A stretch of DNA of 64,000 nucleotides, taken from contig OX424556.1 of NCBI GenBank assembly GCA_949152475.1, positions 58,548,451-58,612,450 of the forward strand, given 5' to 3'. Within the stretch, counting starts at the first letter, position 1, and every line of letters begins with the position of its first letter. The DNA is from Terebella lapidaria (lineage: Eukaryota > Annelida > Polychaeta > Terebellida > Terebellidae). Positions 46,189 to 55,608 of the stretch are shown one piece after another. The notes under the pieces are model-generated. The model had not been told where the DNA came from. It worked only from the letters and a program-made list of their open reading frames with translations, and did not search any database. A program made the translations under genes and the position numbers.

Positions 46189-48765
46189 ATGGCATTAGCC
46201 CCGGGAGTTCCCCGCGGTGAGCCGCTCGACCCCACGGATGACGAAGTAACGATCAATCCGAATCCGGCCTTCCGACCTTCCGGCCCTCGCTCAGTTGCCA
46301 TGAGCGATACGGTTCCGCTGTCGCAGGAACAACAACCGACCGACCTTTTCGACTCCATCGGCGACCATTCGACCCTGAGTTCGGCTTCACCGCCTGGCGA
46401 CCTGATTGGGGAGTACCTCGATGAAGACCCGCTAGCGCCCCTGCACACGGTCAGTGACATTTTAAGTGCACATGCAAGAGTGTACTCGGCCACGCCGGCT
46501 AGAGCGACTCAGAAAAGTGACTTTGCCGACAGAAACTATACGCGCTCACGCCAAAGAGCGAGCGTAGATCGTGATATCGACCCAGAACAATTAGCAGTGA
46601 ACGTTCGGCCGGTAACCATAGACACGTCAATGGTTACGCACCCACCAAGTAACTCTCGGATACGACAGTGGGTTTGTCAGTCTGACAATGTTCCGGAACC
46701 GATCCCGCCGAACGCTTATTCGGCCAATCGACCCCTGGCGCCGCCCATGACGCCGAGACAACACGACCCCGCGCCAGAAATGTACTCACGCATACCGACC
46801 GAGCCAACGGTGGTAGAGTACACACGACCCAGCCAGGCGGGAGCGACATCTGAAAACATCCTGGCGACGACCGCTGCCCGGATCGCGACGCCTCCACGAC
46901 AACAACGACCCAGCGACACGATGACGGAATCTTGCGCCACCATGCGACAAGCGCGACCCCGACAAGCACCCTCGACATCAAGTCGCCGACCCTGCGACCC
47001 CGACACGCCGACTTCCGACACACGCGCTCCCGCGCCAACCACGTACCGACCGTCGCCGACTACCGGAGAACAACCGCGCTTCGATCCGTCACAAGATCAA
47101 GTTGTGTCTGCTCCGGCAGAAAGTGTTGTGCCAATGATCGGACATCCGATCTCACAATCAGTCGGAAACACCAACGGATATGGTGTACCGCCAGTCGGAT
47201 ACCCTGGCGCAACAAGCGGTGTTCCAAATGGAGTAGCTGTCGGATACTATTCACCGCATGTCGGCTACGTGAACCCACCGCCCGGATATGGTGGCGTTCC
47301 CAGCGTGATAGCTGACACCGGCTATCATGGTGCACAACCCGGATTAGTGTACCATGGTGTAGGCCCAGATGGATCGGCATACCGATATCCACCACCGGCT
47401 GTATTCCCACCCTCAGTCGGGATACCATGGGTGACGCCTCCATACAGTCAACCGGCCCCCGCTGCACAAGCACCACACGACCCCAGTCACACGACGGCAC
47501 CACCCGCCGCATCGCTCGCCGTCTCCGCGACGACAGCACCGACCGCCCCCGCTAACGCGACCCCGATCGGCCCAGATACGACGGCTCCGGCGACTTCGGC
47601 TGTTCCGACTCCGACGGCCACTGCAGCGACTACATCAGTTGCGGTAAGTGTTGATACGCCCACACCACAGAGACTCACGTCTGAGCCCCAAACGTTGGCT
47701 ACGGCTAAAATGGCTCAATGGCGTGCGACCTTCAAGGAGGGCAATCTCACTCAATACATTCAGAGTTTCGAACAATTTACCGCGGCTTTCACTTACTCTG
47801 ACCTCAACAAGACGACGACCTTCCGGAGCACGCTGCGCGGCCGCGCTGAAGCGTTAGCTCTAAATATCCCAGTCGCGACTCCCTGGGAGGAGTTCCGTCG
47901 CCAACTTCTAGAGGGCTGGGAGCCAGAGCCCCGTCGACAGTCCAAACGGGACGATTTTCCGTTCCTCAAGCGGGAACGAAAAGAGGACGCGGAACACTAC
48001 ATGGAGCGACTCCAAGCCCTGGCGGAGCAAGTGTTCGATGACGTTACGCCAGCGTCGCGGCAACGAACTGTAATTGCACAATTCGTTAACGGCCAACCCG
48101 ACCCCATTGCCGATAAACTGTGCGCCCTCACTTTTAACAGTTACAGTGAGGCACTAACGGCCGTTCTCAAAGTAGAGAGTCGTCAGCAGAGGACAGCCAG
48201 AGATCGACACCGAGGCACGCGACGTGCCGACATTTCCGCAAGCGGATACGCGGAAAACGACCCTGTTAATGAAGAACTGTCTTGTGCCATGGGACAAGTC
48301 ACTCAGGGGGAAACACTAACCCTAGAGCAAGTTGCGGCCTACTACGACCCCACGGACAGCGACACTACCGGCCTACAGGGTTGCGACGAACATTCATTGC
48401 CCGCCTGCTCACGCGAGTGGGTGGCTGAAGCTTTCCAGTGCGTCCTTAGTGACGAGAATGGACTATGTGAGGAAGCAGCTATCTTTTCTGTCCTGCGAAC
48501 AACGGCCCCGATGAAAGGTGATCGACCCCTGCAACCCGGACGACCCATGGTTTGCTTCTTTTGCAAGAAGCCTGGTCATCGCTGGATGCGGTGCTTCCGG
48601 CTTAAGGATGTGCTAGTGCGCAACGGCATGAAACCGCTAGCATTTCGGCCTAATGGTCCCGGTACTGACAGAAGGACAGCTCAAGTGTTGTCAGTACCTA
48701 ACCAAACCGGTAACCAAACTAAACCGGCCCCACCAACACCTCCGGCCCCGTCGTCAAACCAGTAG
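46189..48765 (+). CDS. Retrotransposon Gag polyprotein
   Basis: About 858 codons from the ATG at 46189. The N-terminal half is proline-rich and disordered, with a Tyr/Gly/Pro-rich low-complexity stretch near residues 320-425 (GYPGATSG, PPPGYGG, YHGVGPDGSAYRYPPP). A capsid-like helical region follows (MAQWRATFKEGNLTQYIQSF to LKVESRQQ). A CCHC zinc knuckle near residue 790 reads CFFCKKPGHRWMRC (C-x2-C-x4-H-x4-C). The stop is at 48763-48765. The start was chosen as the first ATG; an in-frame TTG lies three bases upstream. Confidence 0.85.
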   Translation: MALAPGVPRGEPLDPTDDEVTINPNPAFRPSGPRSVAMSDTVPLSQEQQPTDLFDSIGDHSTLSSASPPGDLIGEYLDEDPLAPLHTVSDILSAHARVYSATPARATQKSDFADRNYTRSRQRASVDRDIDPEQLAVNVRPVTIDTSMVTHPPSNSRIRQWVCQSDNVPEPIPPNAYSANRPLAPPMTPRQHDPAPEMYSRIPTEPTVVEYTRPSQAGATSENILATTAARIATPPRQQRPSDTMTESCATMRQARPRQAPSTSSRRPCDPDTPTSDTRAPAPTTYRPSPTTGEQPRFDPSQDQVVSAPAESVVPMIGHPISQSVGNTNGYGVPPVGYPGATSGVPNGVAVGYYSPHVGYVNPPPGYGGVPSVIADTGYHGAQPGLVYHGVGPDGSAYRYPPPAVFPPSVGIPWVTPPYSQPAPAAQAPHDPSHTTAPPAASLAVSATTAPTAPANATPIGPDTTAPATSAVPTPTATAATTSVAVSVDTPTPQRLTSEPQTLATAKMAQWRATFKEGNLTQYIQSFEQFTAAFTYSDLNKTTTFRSTLRGRAEALALNIPVATPWEEFRRQLLEGWEPEPRRQSKRDDFPFLKRERKEDAEHYMERLQALAEQVFDDVTPASRQRTVIAQFVNGQPDPIADKLCALTFNSYSEALTAVLKVESRQQRTARDRHRGTRRADISASGYAENDPVNEELSCAMGQVTQGETLTLEQVAAYYDPTDSDTTGLQGCDEHSLPACSREWVAEAFQCVLSDENGLCEEAAIFSVLRTTAPMKGDRPLQPGRPMVCFFCKKPGHRWMRCFRLKDVLVRNGMKPLAFRPNGPGTDRRTAQVLSVPNQTGNQTKPAPPTPPAPSSNQ

Positions 48766-48912
48766 GGGAAGGTGCTGAGGAGCAAGGGCCTTCCAGACAA
48801 CAGGACAACGTTCCCCGCTCCACATCTGCGGTTGTCACGACTACTGTACCGGTAACAACACCAATAACGACCCCGCAGCCGGCCCAGCCCACACCTCAGC
48901 TCCTTGAAGGGG

Positions 48913-49764
48913 CAACGAACTGTAATTGCACAATTCGTTAATGGCCAACCCGACCCCATTGCCGATAAACTGTGCGCCCTCACTTTTAACAGTTACAGTG
49001 AGGCACTAACGGCCGTTCTCAAAGTAGAGAGTCGTCAGCAGAGGACAGCCAGAGATCGACACCGAGGCACGCGACGTGCCGACATTTCCGCAAGCGGATA
49101 CGCGGAAGACGACCCTGTTAATGAAGAACTGTCTTGTGCCATGGGACAAGTCACTCAGGGGGAAACACTAACCCCAGAGCATGTTGCGGCCTACTACGAC
49201 CCCACGGACAGCGACACTACCGGCCTACAGGGTTGCGACGAACATTCAGTGCCGGCCTGCTCACGCGAGTGGGTGGCTGAAGCTTTCCAGTGCGTCCTTA
49301 GTGACGAGAATGGACTATGTGAGGAAGCGGCTATCTTTTCTGTCCTGCGAACAACGGCCTCGATGAAAGGTGATCGACCCCCGCAACCCGGACGACCCAT
49401 GGTTTGCTTCTTTTGCAAGAAGCCTGGTCATCGCTGGATGCGGTGCTTCCGGCTTAAGGATGTGCTAGTGCGCAACGGCATGAAACCGCTAGCATTTCGG
49501 CCTAATGGTCCCGGTACTGACAGAAGGACAGCTCAAGTGTTGTCAGTACCTAACCAAACCGGTAACCAAACTAAACCGGCCCCACCAACACCTCCGGCCC
49601 CGTCGTCAAACCAGTAGGGGAAGGTGCTGAGGAGCAAGGGCCTTCCAGACAACAGGACAACGTTCCCCGCTCCACATCTGCGGTTGTCACGACTACTGTA
49701 CCGGTAACGACACCAATAACGACCCCGCAGCCGGCCCAGCCCACACCTCAGCTCCTTGAAGGGG
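48913..49764 (+). repeat. 852-bp tandem duplication of the gag 3' end
   Basis: 48061-48912 and 48913-49764 are direct copies differing at only a handful of sites, including a second zinc-knuckle segment. Since the first copy already contains the gag stop, the second copy (open from 48904 to 49617) is a dead repeat that moves pol about 850 bp away from the end of gag. Confidence 0.92.
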
Positions 49765-51782
49765 TGTGTACGAAATGTCAAGCTCCGACCCCGAAACCGG
49801 CCACTTTTCATGAAGGGGTGTCCGCACCGCGACCGCAACGGCCACCACGTGGAAACCGTCGTTCTGAAGGGGTGTCACCCCCGACCGCCGACGGCACCGG
49901 AATGGACAGCATGTCCGAGGTTGAATGGATCTCCGACGACGGAGGATTCTATGCCTTTCCGAGCGGACCGGAATCCAAACTGCCGCCTCTTCACACACTC
50001 TTCAGGCCACCGCCAGACGACCCCGAAATTCCGCCTGTCATCAACAACTCCAGCGCCGCCAATCACAGATGCTGGAAGTTGCCGGTACATGTCGGAAACA
50101 AGACGATAAAGGCTGTACTCGACTCCGGAGCGCAGATCTCCCTGCTCCGACGCGACCAGCTACGTCACGTCCCCGCCGACCAGCGGCATTTGCGATCGAC
50201 TTCGGCTACCATTCGTGACGTCAATGGACAGTCAAGTCCAATCGATGGACTGATCGACCTCCCAATACAGGTCGGAACCAACCATATGATTGTGACCTTT
50301 TGTGTGGCTGACATACATGACGACATGATTCTCGGCATGAACTTTTTCCGGCAAGCTCACGCTGTGGTGAACTACGGTGAAGGGACGATACAGGTACACA
50401 AGGAGATCCTGTTCGCACATAAAGACATTGAGGCCAATGTTGTCAGAATGGCCGTGCGACGAGCTGTCACCGTCCCCGCACGCAGCGAAGCAATAGTGGA
50501 GCTGGTCCCGACTTACCGGGTCCGAGTCCGACAACACCCGAGGATAGTTCAGCCACTAACGACCTTTCCCGAGGAGACCGACCTCATTATGGGAAGAACA
50601 CTTACGACCCTGAATCGGCAGTGCGTAAAGGTGTCGGTAGTCAATCCAGCAGATACCGGCATTACGCTCACCCGTTCCGACCCTGTCGCCATAGCCAGCC
50701 CTGTCGAAAGTGTCGTCGGAGCTCTGCCACGACCCGGAGAAGAGCCCGACCCGTCCCCGGTAGACGTCAGTCACTACCGCGACCTACCGCCACATCTGCA
50801 AGAAATGGTGGATCGCGCTGGACTAACGCCAGAACAGCATCGGCAGTGTGCCAACCTGGTTCACCAATACCAGGACACGTTCAGGCACCCGGACGGCCAA
50901 CTGGGACGGACTCAAGTCGTCCAACACAAGATCGACACCGGCAACTCGGCCCCGATTCGGCAACGACAGCGACGCGTCCCTCAGGCGCAGCAAAGCATCA
51001 TCGACGAGGAGGTCGACAAGATGCTCCGCTTGGGGTGTATTGAGCCGTCAGATTCGCCCTGGAGCGCACAGGTAGTGCTCGTACGGAAAAAGAACGGCCA
51101 AGTGAGATTTTGCGTCGACTATCGGCTCCTGAATGACGTCACCCGCAAGGACTCGTATCCCTTGCCCAACATTCAGGACACTCATGACGCCCTGGCAGGC
51201 GCCAACTACTTCTCGGCCCTAGACCTGGCCTCCGGCTACTGGCAGGTCGAAGTCGACCCCAGCGACAGACCGAAGACTGCCTTCGCCACAAGGAAGGGAC
51301 TTTATCAGTTTAAGGTCATGCCATTCGGCCTTAGCAACGCCCCGGCAACCTTCGAACGGCTTATGGAGACCATACTCCGTGGTTACTTGTGGACCCGGTG
51401 TATGTGCTATCTCGACGACGTGATAGCTTACGGCAGAACATTCGATCAGGCACTCGCAAACCTGGAAGCGGTCCTGGATCGAATCAGATCGGCAGGCCTG
51501 AAACTTCAGCCCAAGAAGTGTGAGTTGTTCCAACGGGAAATCTTGTACTTAGGGTTCATAGTGAGCGGCCTAGGAATCAGAGTCGACCCCAACAAAGTTA
51601 AAGCCATCAGGGAATGGCCGACCCCGTGCGAGATCACCGACGTCAGGGCTTTCCTTGGTTTCGCCAACTACCACAGGCGATTCATCAGGGACTACGCTGA
51701 GATCGCTGAACCTCTCGTAGCGCTTACCCGAGGTGAATGCCACTTCACTTGGGGACCGGCCCAGCGACGAGCTTTCCAGTGA
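49764..51782 (+). CDS. Retrotransposon Pol, protease and reverse transcriptase part
   Basis: Open in the -1 frame relative to gag, as expected of frameshift-expressed pol; the first ATG is at 49902. The protease active site VLDSGAQISLL is at about 50115. Reverse transcriptase motifs: YPLPNIQD, YFSALDLASGYWQVEVD, MPFGLSNAPATFERL and the catalytic CYLDDVIAY (about 51405-51430), then FLGFANYHRRFIRDYAEIAEPL. An in-frame TGA at 51780-51782, between RT and RNase H, interrupts the polyprotein. Confidence 0.9.
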   Translation: MCTKCQAPTPKPATFHEGVSAPRPQRPPRGNRRSEGVSPPTADGTGMDSMSEVEWISDDGGFYAFPSGPESKLPPLHTLFRPPPDDPEIPPVINNSSAANHRCWKLPVHVGNKTIKAVLDSGAQISLLRRDQLRHVPADQRHLRSTSATIRDVNGQSSPIDGLIDLPIQVGTNHMIVTFCVADIHDDMILGMNFFRQAHAVVNYGEGTIQVHKEILFAHKDIEANVVRMAVRRAVTVPARSEAIVELVPTYRVRVRQHPRIVQPLTTFPEETDLIMGRTLTTLNRQCVKVSVVNPADTGITLTRSDPVAIASPVESVVGALPRPGEEPDPSPVDVSHYRDLPPHLQEMVDRAGLTPEQHRQCANLVHQYQDTFRHPDGQLGRTQVVQHKIDTGNSAPIRQRQRRVPQAQQSIIDEEVDKMLRLGCIEPSDSPWSAQVVLVRKKNGQVRFCVDYRLLNDVTRKDSYPLPNIQDTHDALAGANYFSALDLASGYWQVEVDPSDRPKTAFATRKGLYQFKVMPFGLSNAPATFERLMETILRGYLWTRCMCYLDDVIAYGRTFDQALANLEAVLDRIRSAGLKLQPKKCELFQREILYLGFIVSGLGIRVDPNKVKAIREWPTPCEITDVRAFLGFANYHRRFIRDYAEIAEPLVALTRGECHFTWGPAQRRAFQ

Positions 51783-54149
51783 CTCCGCGACGCCCTCATC
51801 AAGGCGCCAAAGCTCGCTCATCCGACCCAGAATCCGGACGACTACTTCATCCTCGACACGGATGCAAGCGGCTTTGCTGTGGGAGGCGCCCTCTCACAAA
51901 GGGTTAACGGGAAGGAGATCCCCATCGGGTTCGCCAGTAAAACCCTTTCCCGGACCCAGCGGAATTATTGCACCACCTATCGGGAACTACTGGCAGTAGT
52001 TGAGATGGTGCAACACTATCGGCACTACCTCTGGGGTAGGAAATTCCTCCTCCGGACCGACCATAGCTCGCTGAGGTGGCTGAAAAATTACAGCGACGCC
52101 GACGGCATGCTCGCTAGGTGGCTCGCCAAGCTGCAGCAGTATGACTTTCGGATAGAGCATCGACCCGGAAAACTACACGGTAACGCCGACGGCCTGTCAC
52201 GGTGCCACAGTTGTAAACACCAAGACTGTCCCGGACGACTCGTCACACCTCCGACCGACCCAGAAACAAGTTCCGGAGAACTTCCAGTTCGTCGGATAAC
52301 TTTTGTTCCGACCCAGACAAGGGCAGACTTCCTGGACAGTGATTCGATAACATCACCGGTCTTGCCCCAACTAGTTTCGGCATGCCAAGTTGTTCGAGTC
52401 CGTGCTTTGGACGCCACACTTGATGGACAAAAGTGGCTTTCGGACTATTCGACCCAGGACATTGTCGCGGCACAGCAAGCCGACCCCAGCGTCGGAAAAG
52501 TGCGGCAATGGATGTTAGCCGGCACCAAGCCCGACTCTAGAGAAGTCGCCCGCCAAGGAGAGGAGGTAAAGACACTTGTTTCCCGCTGGAACCTCCTGGC
52601 GCTACAAGACGGAGTGCTGGTTCGACATGTAAAACCCGACCCCGCCGGACAGCCTGTGGTGCAAACCGTGCTCCCTGTAGCACTCAGGACACAAGTTCTG
52701 CACCAACTACACGACCTAAAGATTGTCGGACATCTCGGCATACAGCGTACCATCGAGAGAGTCAGGCGCCGATTCTACTGGCCCGGCTTGGTGCTTGACG
52801 TCGCCCGCTGGTGTGCCCGCTGCCCGCAATGTGTGACCCGCAAGGGTAAACTGGCCCCAAAAAGATCGCCCCTGACACAGCTACCGACAGGAGCGCCGTT
52901 CGACAGAATAGCGATGGACACCCTCGACACCCACAAGGTCACGGGAAGAGGCCATCGGTATGTACTAGTCATGTCGGACTACTTTACGAAGTACACTGAC
53001 GCTTTTCCGCTACGGCGACATACGGCCAAAAATGTTGCCGACACCCTGGTGAATCGGTGGATAGTCTACCACGGTGTCCCCAAAGCGGTCCATAGCGATC
53101 AAGGTACTGAGTTTGAGTCGTCCCTGTTCCGGCATGTTGTGCGTCTACTGGGCGCTAAGAAGATTCGTACGACCCCATACCGACCCCAGAGCGACGGCCA
53201 AGTTGAGCGATTCAACAGGACATTGCTCAACATGCTGAGTGCGTTCGTCAGCGATCGTGCAAACGATTGGGACTTGCACTTGCCATATGTGTTAATGGCC
53301 TATCGAACCTCAGTACACTCGTCCACGGGATGCACCCCGCATCTGATGGTGTATGGACACGAGTGTAACTTGCCAGTCGACCTCATGTTCCCGACCTACG
53401 ACCCTGAGCCTCTACCTCCGTGTGGTCCGGAGTATGTGGAGTATTTGCGGCAAGCCATCAGGACAGCCCACGGTTTCGCCCAAGACCATCTCGAGAAAGC
53501 GGCAATTCGGCAAAAGATGGGTTACGACGCCCACGCAAAACCACGACCCCAGTTTCAACCAGGCGAACTGGTCCGGTATTATTATCTGCCACTCACGCAG
53601 AATAATAAGTTCGCTCGGCCCTGGACTGGTCCCTGGAAGATCATCGACCGTGTGACCGAGGTGGACTATCGCATAGCCCTGGTTTCCAACCCTCAGAACA
53701 CTCGTGTTGTTCATCTGGATGTGCTCAAGCCATACGAAGGTGACAACCAAGCGGCCCACATCTATTCCGACCCTGTACGACCTACGTCGTCGTCAAGCAA
53801 ATCCGACCCAGAACAGTCACCCGACCCCATGGGACTTCTCAAGGAGTTCTATTACCCTTGGGAGGTAACAGTCCAAGATCGACATACCGATTCGGACCAA
53901 ACAGCTGAGTCTGATTCGCCAACGACCCAGGATCGTCAATCGCGATCTCCGACTTCATCCGGCTCAAGTCGACATCGGCAACGGAAAAGATCACACAGAT
54001 CAAGTTCCGACACTCCAAAACCGGCACGCAAGACGCGCAGGCAAAAGCCTGTGGTATCTTCCGACCCTGAGACAAGCGAGGCTACGCCCCCGCCCGCACG
54101 ACTAAGTCGACCCAGACGCAATGCACGCAAACCGGCCCGCTACAGATAA
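51783..54149 (+). CDS. Retrotransposon Pol, RNase H and integrase part
   Basis: Continues in the same frame after the TGA. RNase H begins around FILDTDASGFAVGGAL (about 51850). The integrase zinc finger (H..H..CARCPQC) is near 52700-52840. The catalytic triad is Asp in IAMDTLD, Asp in VHSDQGTEFES and Glu in SDGQVERFNR (about 52910-53205). The C-terminal segment PWTGPWKIIDRV..HLDVLKPY is typical of Gypsy integrases. A Ser/Pro/Arg-rich tail ends at 54149. Confidence 0.9.
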   Translation, partial: LRDALIKAPKLAHPTQNPDDYFILDTDASGFAVGGALSQRVNGKEIPIGFASKTLSRTQRNYCTTYRELLAVVEMVQHYRHYLWGRKFLLRTDHSSLRWLKNYSDADGMLARWLAKLQQYDFRIEHRPGKLHGNADGLSRCHSCKHQDCPGRLVTPPTDPETSSGELPVRRITFVPTQTRADFLDSDSITSPVLPQLVSACQVVRVRALDATLDGQKWLSDYSTQDIVAAQQADPSVGKVRQWMLAGTKPDSREVARQGEEVKTLVSRWNLLALQDGVLVRHVKPDPAGQPVVQTVLPVALRTQVLHQLHDLKIVGHLGIQRTIERVRRRFYWPGLVLDVARWCARCPQCVTRKGKLAPKRSPLTQLPTGAPFDRIAMDTLDTHKVTGRGHRYVLVMSDYFTKYTDAFPLRRHTAKNVADTLVNRWIVYHGVPKAVHSDQGTEFESSLFRHVVRLLGAKKIRTTPYRPQSDGQVERFNRTLLNMLSAFVSDRANDWDLHLPYVLMAYRTSVHSSTGCTPHLMVYGHECNLPVDLMFPTYDPEPLPPCGPEYVEYLRQAIRTAHGFAQDHLEKAAIRQKMGYDAHAKPRPQFQPGELVRYYYLPLTQNNKFARPWTGPWKIIDRVTEVDYRIALVSNPQNTRVVHLDVLKPYEGDNQAAHIYSDPVRPTSSSSKSDPEQSPDPMGLLKEFYYPWEVTVQDRHTDSDQTAESDSPTTQDRQSRSPTSSGSSRHRQRKRSHRSSSDTPKPARKTRRQKPVVSSDPETSEATPPPARLSRPRRNARKPARYR

Positions 54150-55608
54150 CCCCGGCCTTGTTATCTGATTGATATCATTGATGATGAATTATGCATGTCT
54201 AATGGACTATGATATCATGTCTTTCCCAATAATAATATATTATTTACAATAACAATATATGCATTTAACATGTACAAGATGTCAGTGAGGCAAACTCGTT
54301 ATATACACACTAGATATGATATTATAATTGTGATGCTGGTGAAAAATTGGTTGCATTATGATATGTGTTTCGACCCCGTATAACATGTACCATTGATCAA
54401 GGCGTATGTTACGCGCTGACTAAAAATTATCATGTAAAGCCTCAATCCATGTGCCAGCCGAAGAGGATAAAAACCAGTCACACCGTGAGTAAGGCCACTT
54501 AGTTGTCGAAGAGGTGATAGTGTGATTCGTTCCGGAGTATGCGTCGACAGAGCCTCTACTCACTCCATGTAATATTCGGAGGAACGGCCCAGTGGTACGG
54601 GAACCAGTCACGGAATAGCTATCATACCAAGATGCGGCCTGTCACCAAATTCATCACCCAAATATTCAAAGCGCCGCGGTGTGACCGACCCAGTTCATTG
54701 CAATTTCGACCCCTACAATATTTGCGGCCCCGTCGTCTTGTGAACTGGCTGAAAATGAATGGAACGATGTCCGCCCCTGTGAGTGATTGATATTCATATC
54801 TCAGCCTTTAATAACTGTGTGTCGTCTGTGAAACAGCAACTCGACCCCGTAGTTTATTGTGCGCTAATTTGTGGGAGAAGGAATGATAGACTGATTAGTT
54901 CACAAGGTTCGCACGAGCGCTGATAAACTCTTAAGCTGTTTACAGCACCCACATGAAATCTCCCCTGATAAAGACAATAGTGAGTCGTCGGGCAAAAAGA
55001 GCCCAGTAATTCGAACAGTCGATCAGTACAAATAGACAATGTTTCGGAACGAGTTATCCAGGGGACGGCAGTTGGACATACGGAAATCTGGACAGTGTGA
55101 GGACACCCCTACTGTCGTAATGGACTGACCCAAGAGGTCAGAGAAGGATCGCTCTGCGTTTCCTTGACGACGGCCCCGCCTTGCTGTGTGTACGCTTGGA
55201 ACAATGATACATAGCGTAAAGACGTTTTCTATACAGATAGAGAGCGCCCCCCCCCCCCCCCCCGACCCAGTTCTAAGAATCGAGATGCTGTCAGCATCTT
55301 TGTGTACGGCTGTGAAGATTAGCGTCAATCAGGTCATTTGCGCCTGAGACTTTAGAGGAGAAGGAAGGTACTAAAGTTTCGGATATACTGAAATACGGAC
55401 TATTGATTATAAAAACTGTGAAATAGTGAAAGATACTGTCGGCTTGTGAACTTTGTTGGTATTGAAATCCTGGTCACAAGACTTTGGAGATAATACGGCT
55501 TTGTGTATCGGCATTTGAACTAGGCTGGTTTTGAAGAAATCCGGACTCTGTTACAACCAGCCTAGTCAGTACTTAGGGAGTACTCCGACTTAATTTCGGC
55601 CTGTCAGC
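54150..55608 (+). other. Non-coding spacer between pol and the third ORF
   Basis: No substantial open frame. Contains a poly-C run at about 55247-55264 and scattered CGACCC and CGGCCC motifs like the rest of the element, for example TTTCGACCCCGTATAAC at 54368, resembling CTCGACCCCGTATAC in the candidate LTR (45568). A purine-rich GAGGAGAAGGAAGG lies at about 55352. Confidence 0.6.

Noticed and set aside
55245..55266. Poly-C tract as a functional motif
   Set aside because: A simple homopolymer run of uncertain length; could be slippage or sequencing error.
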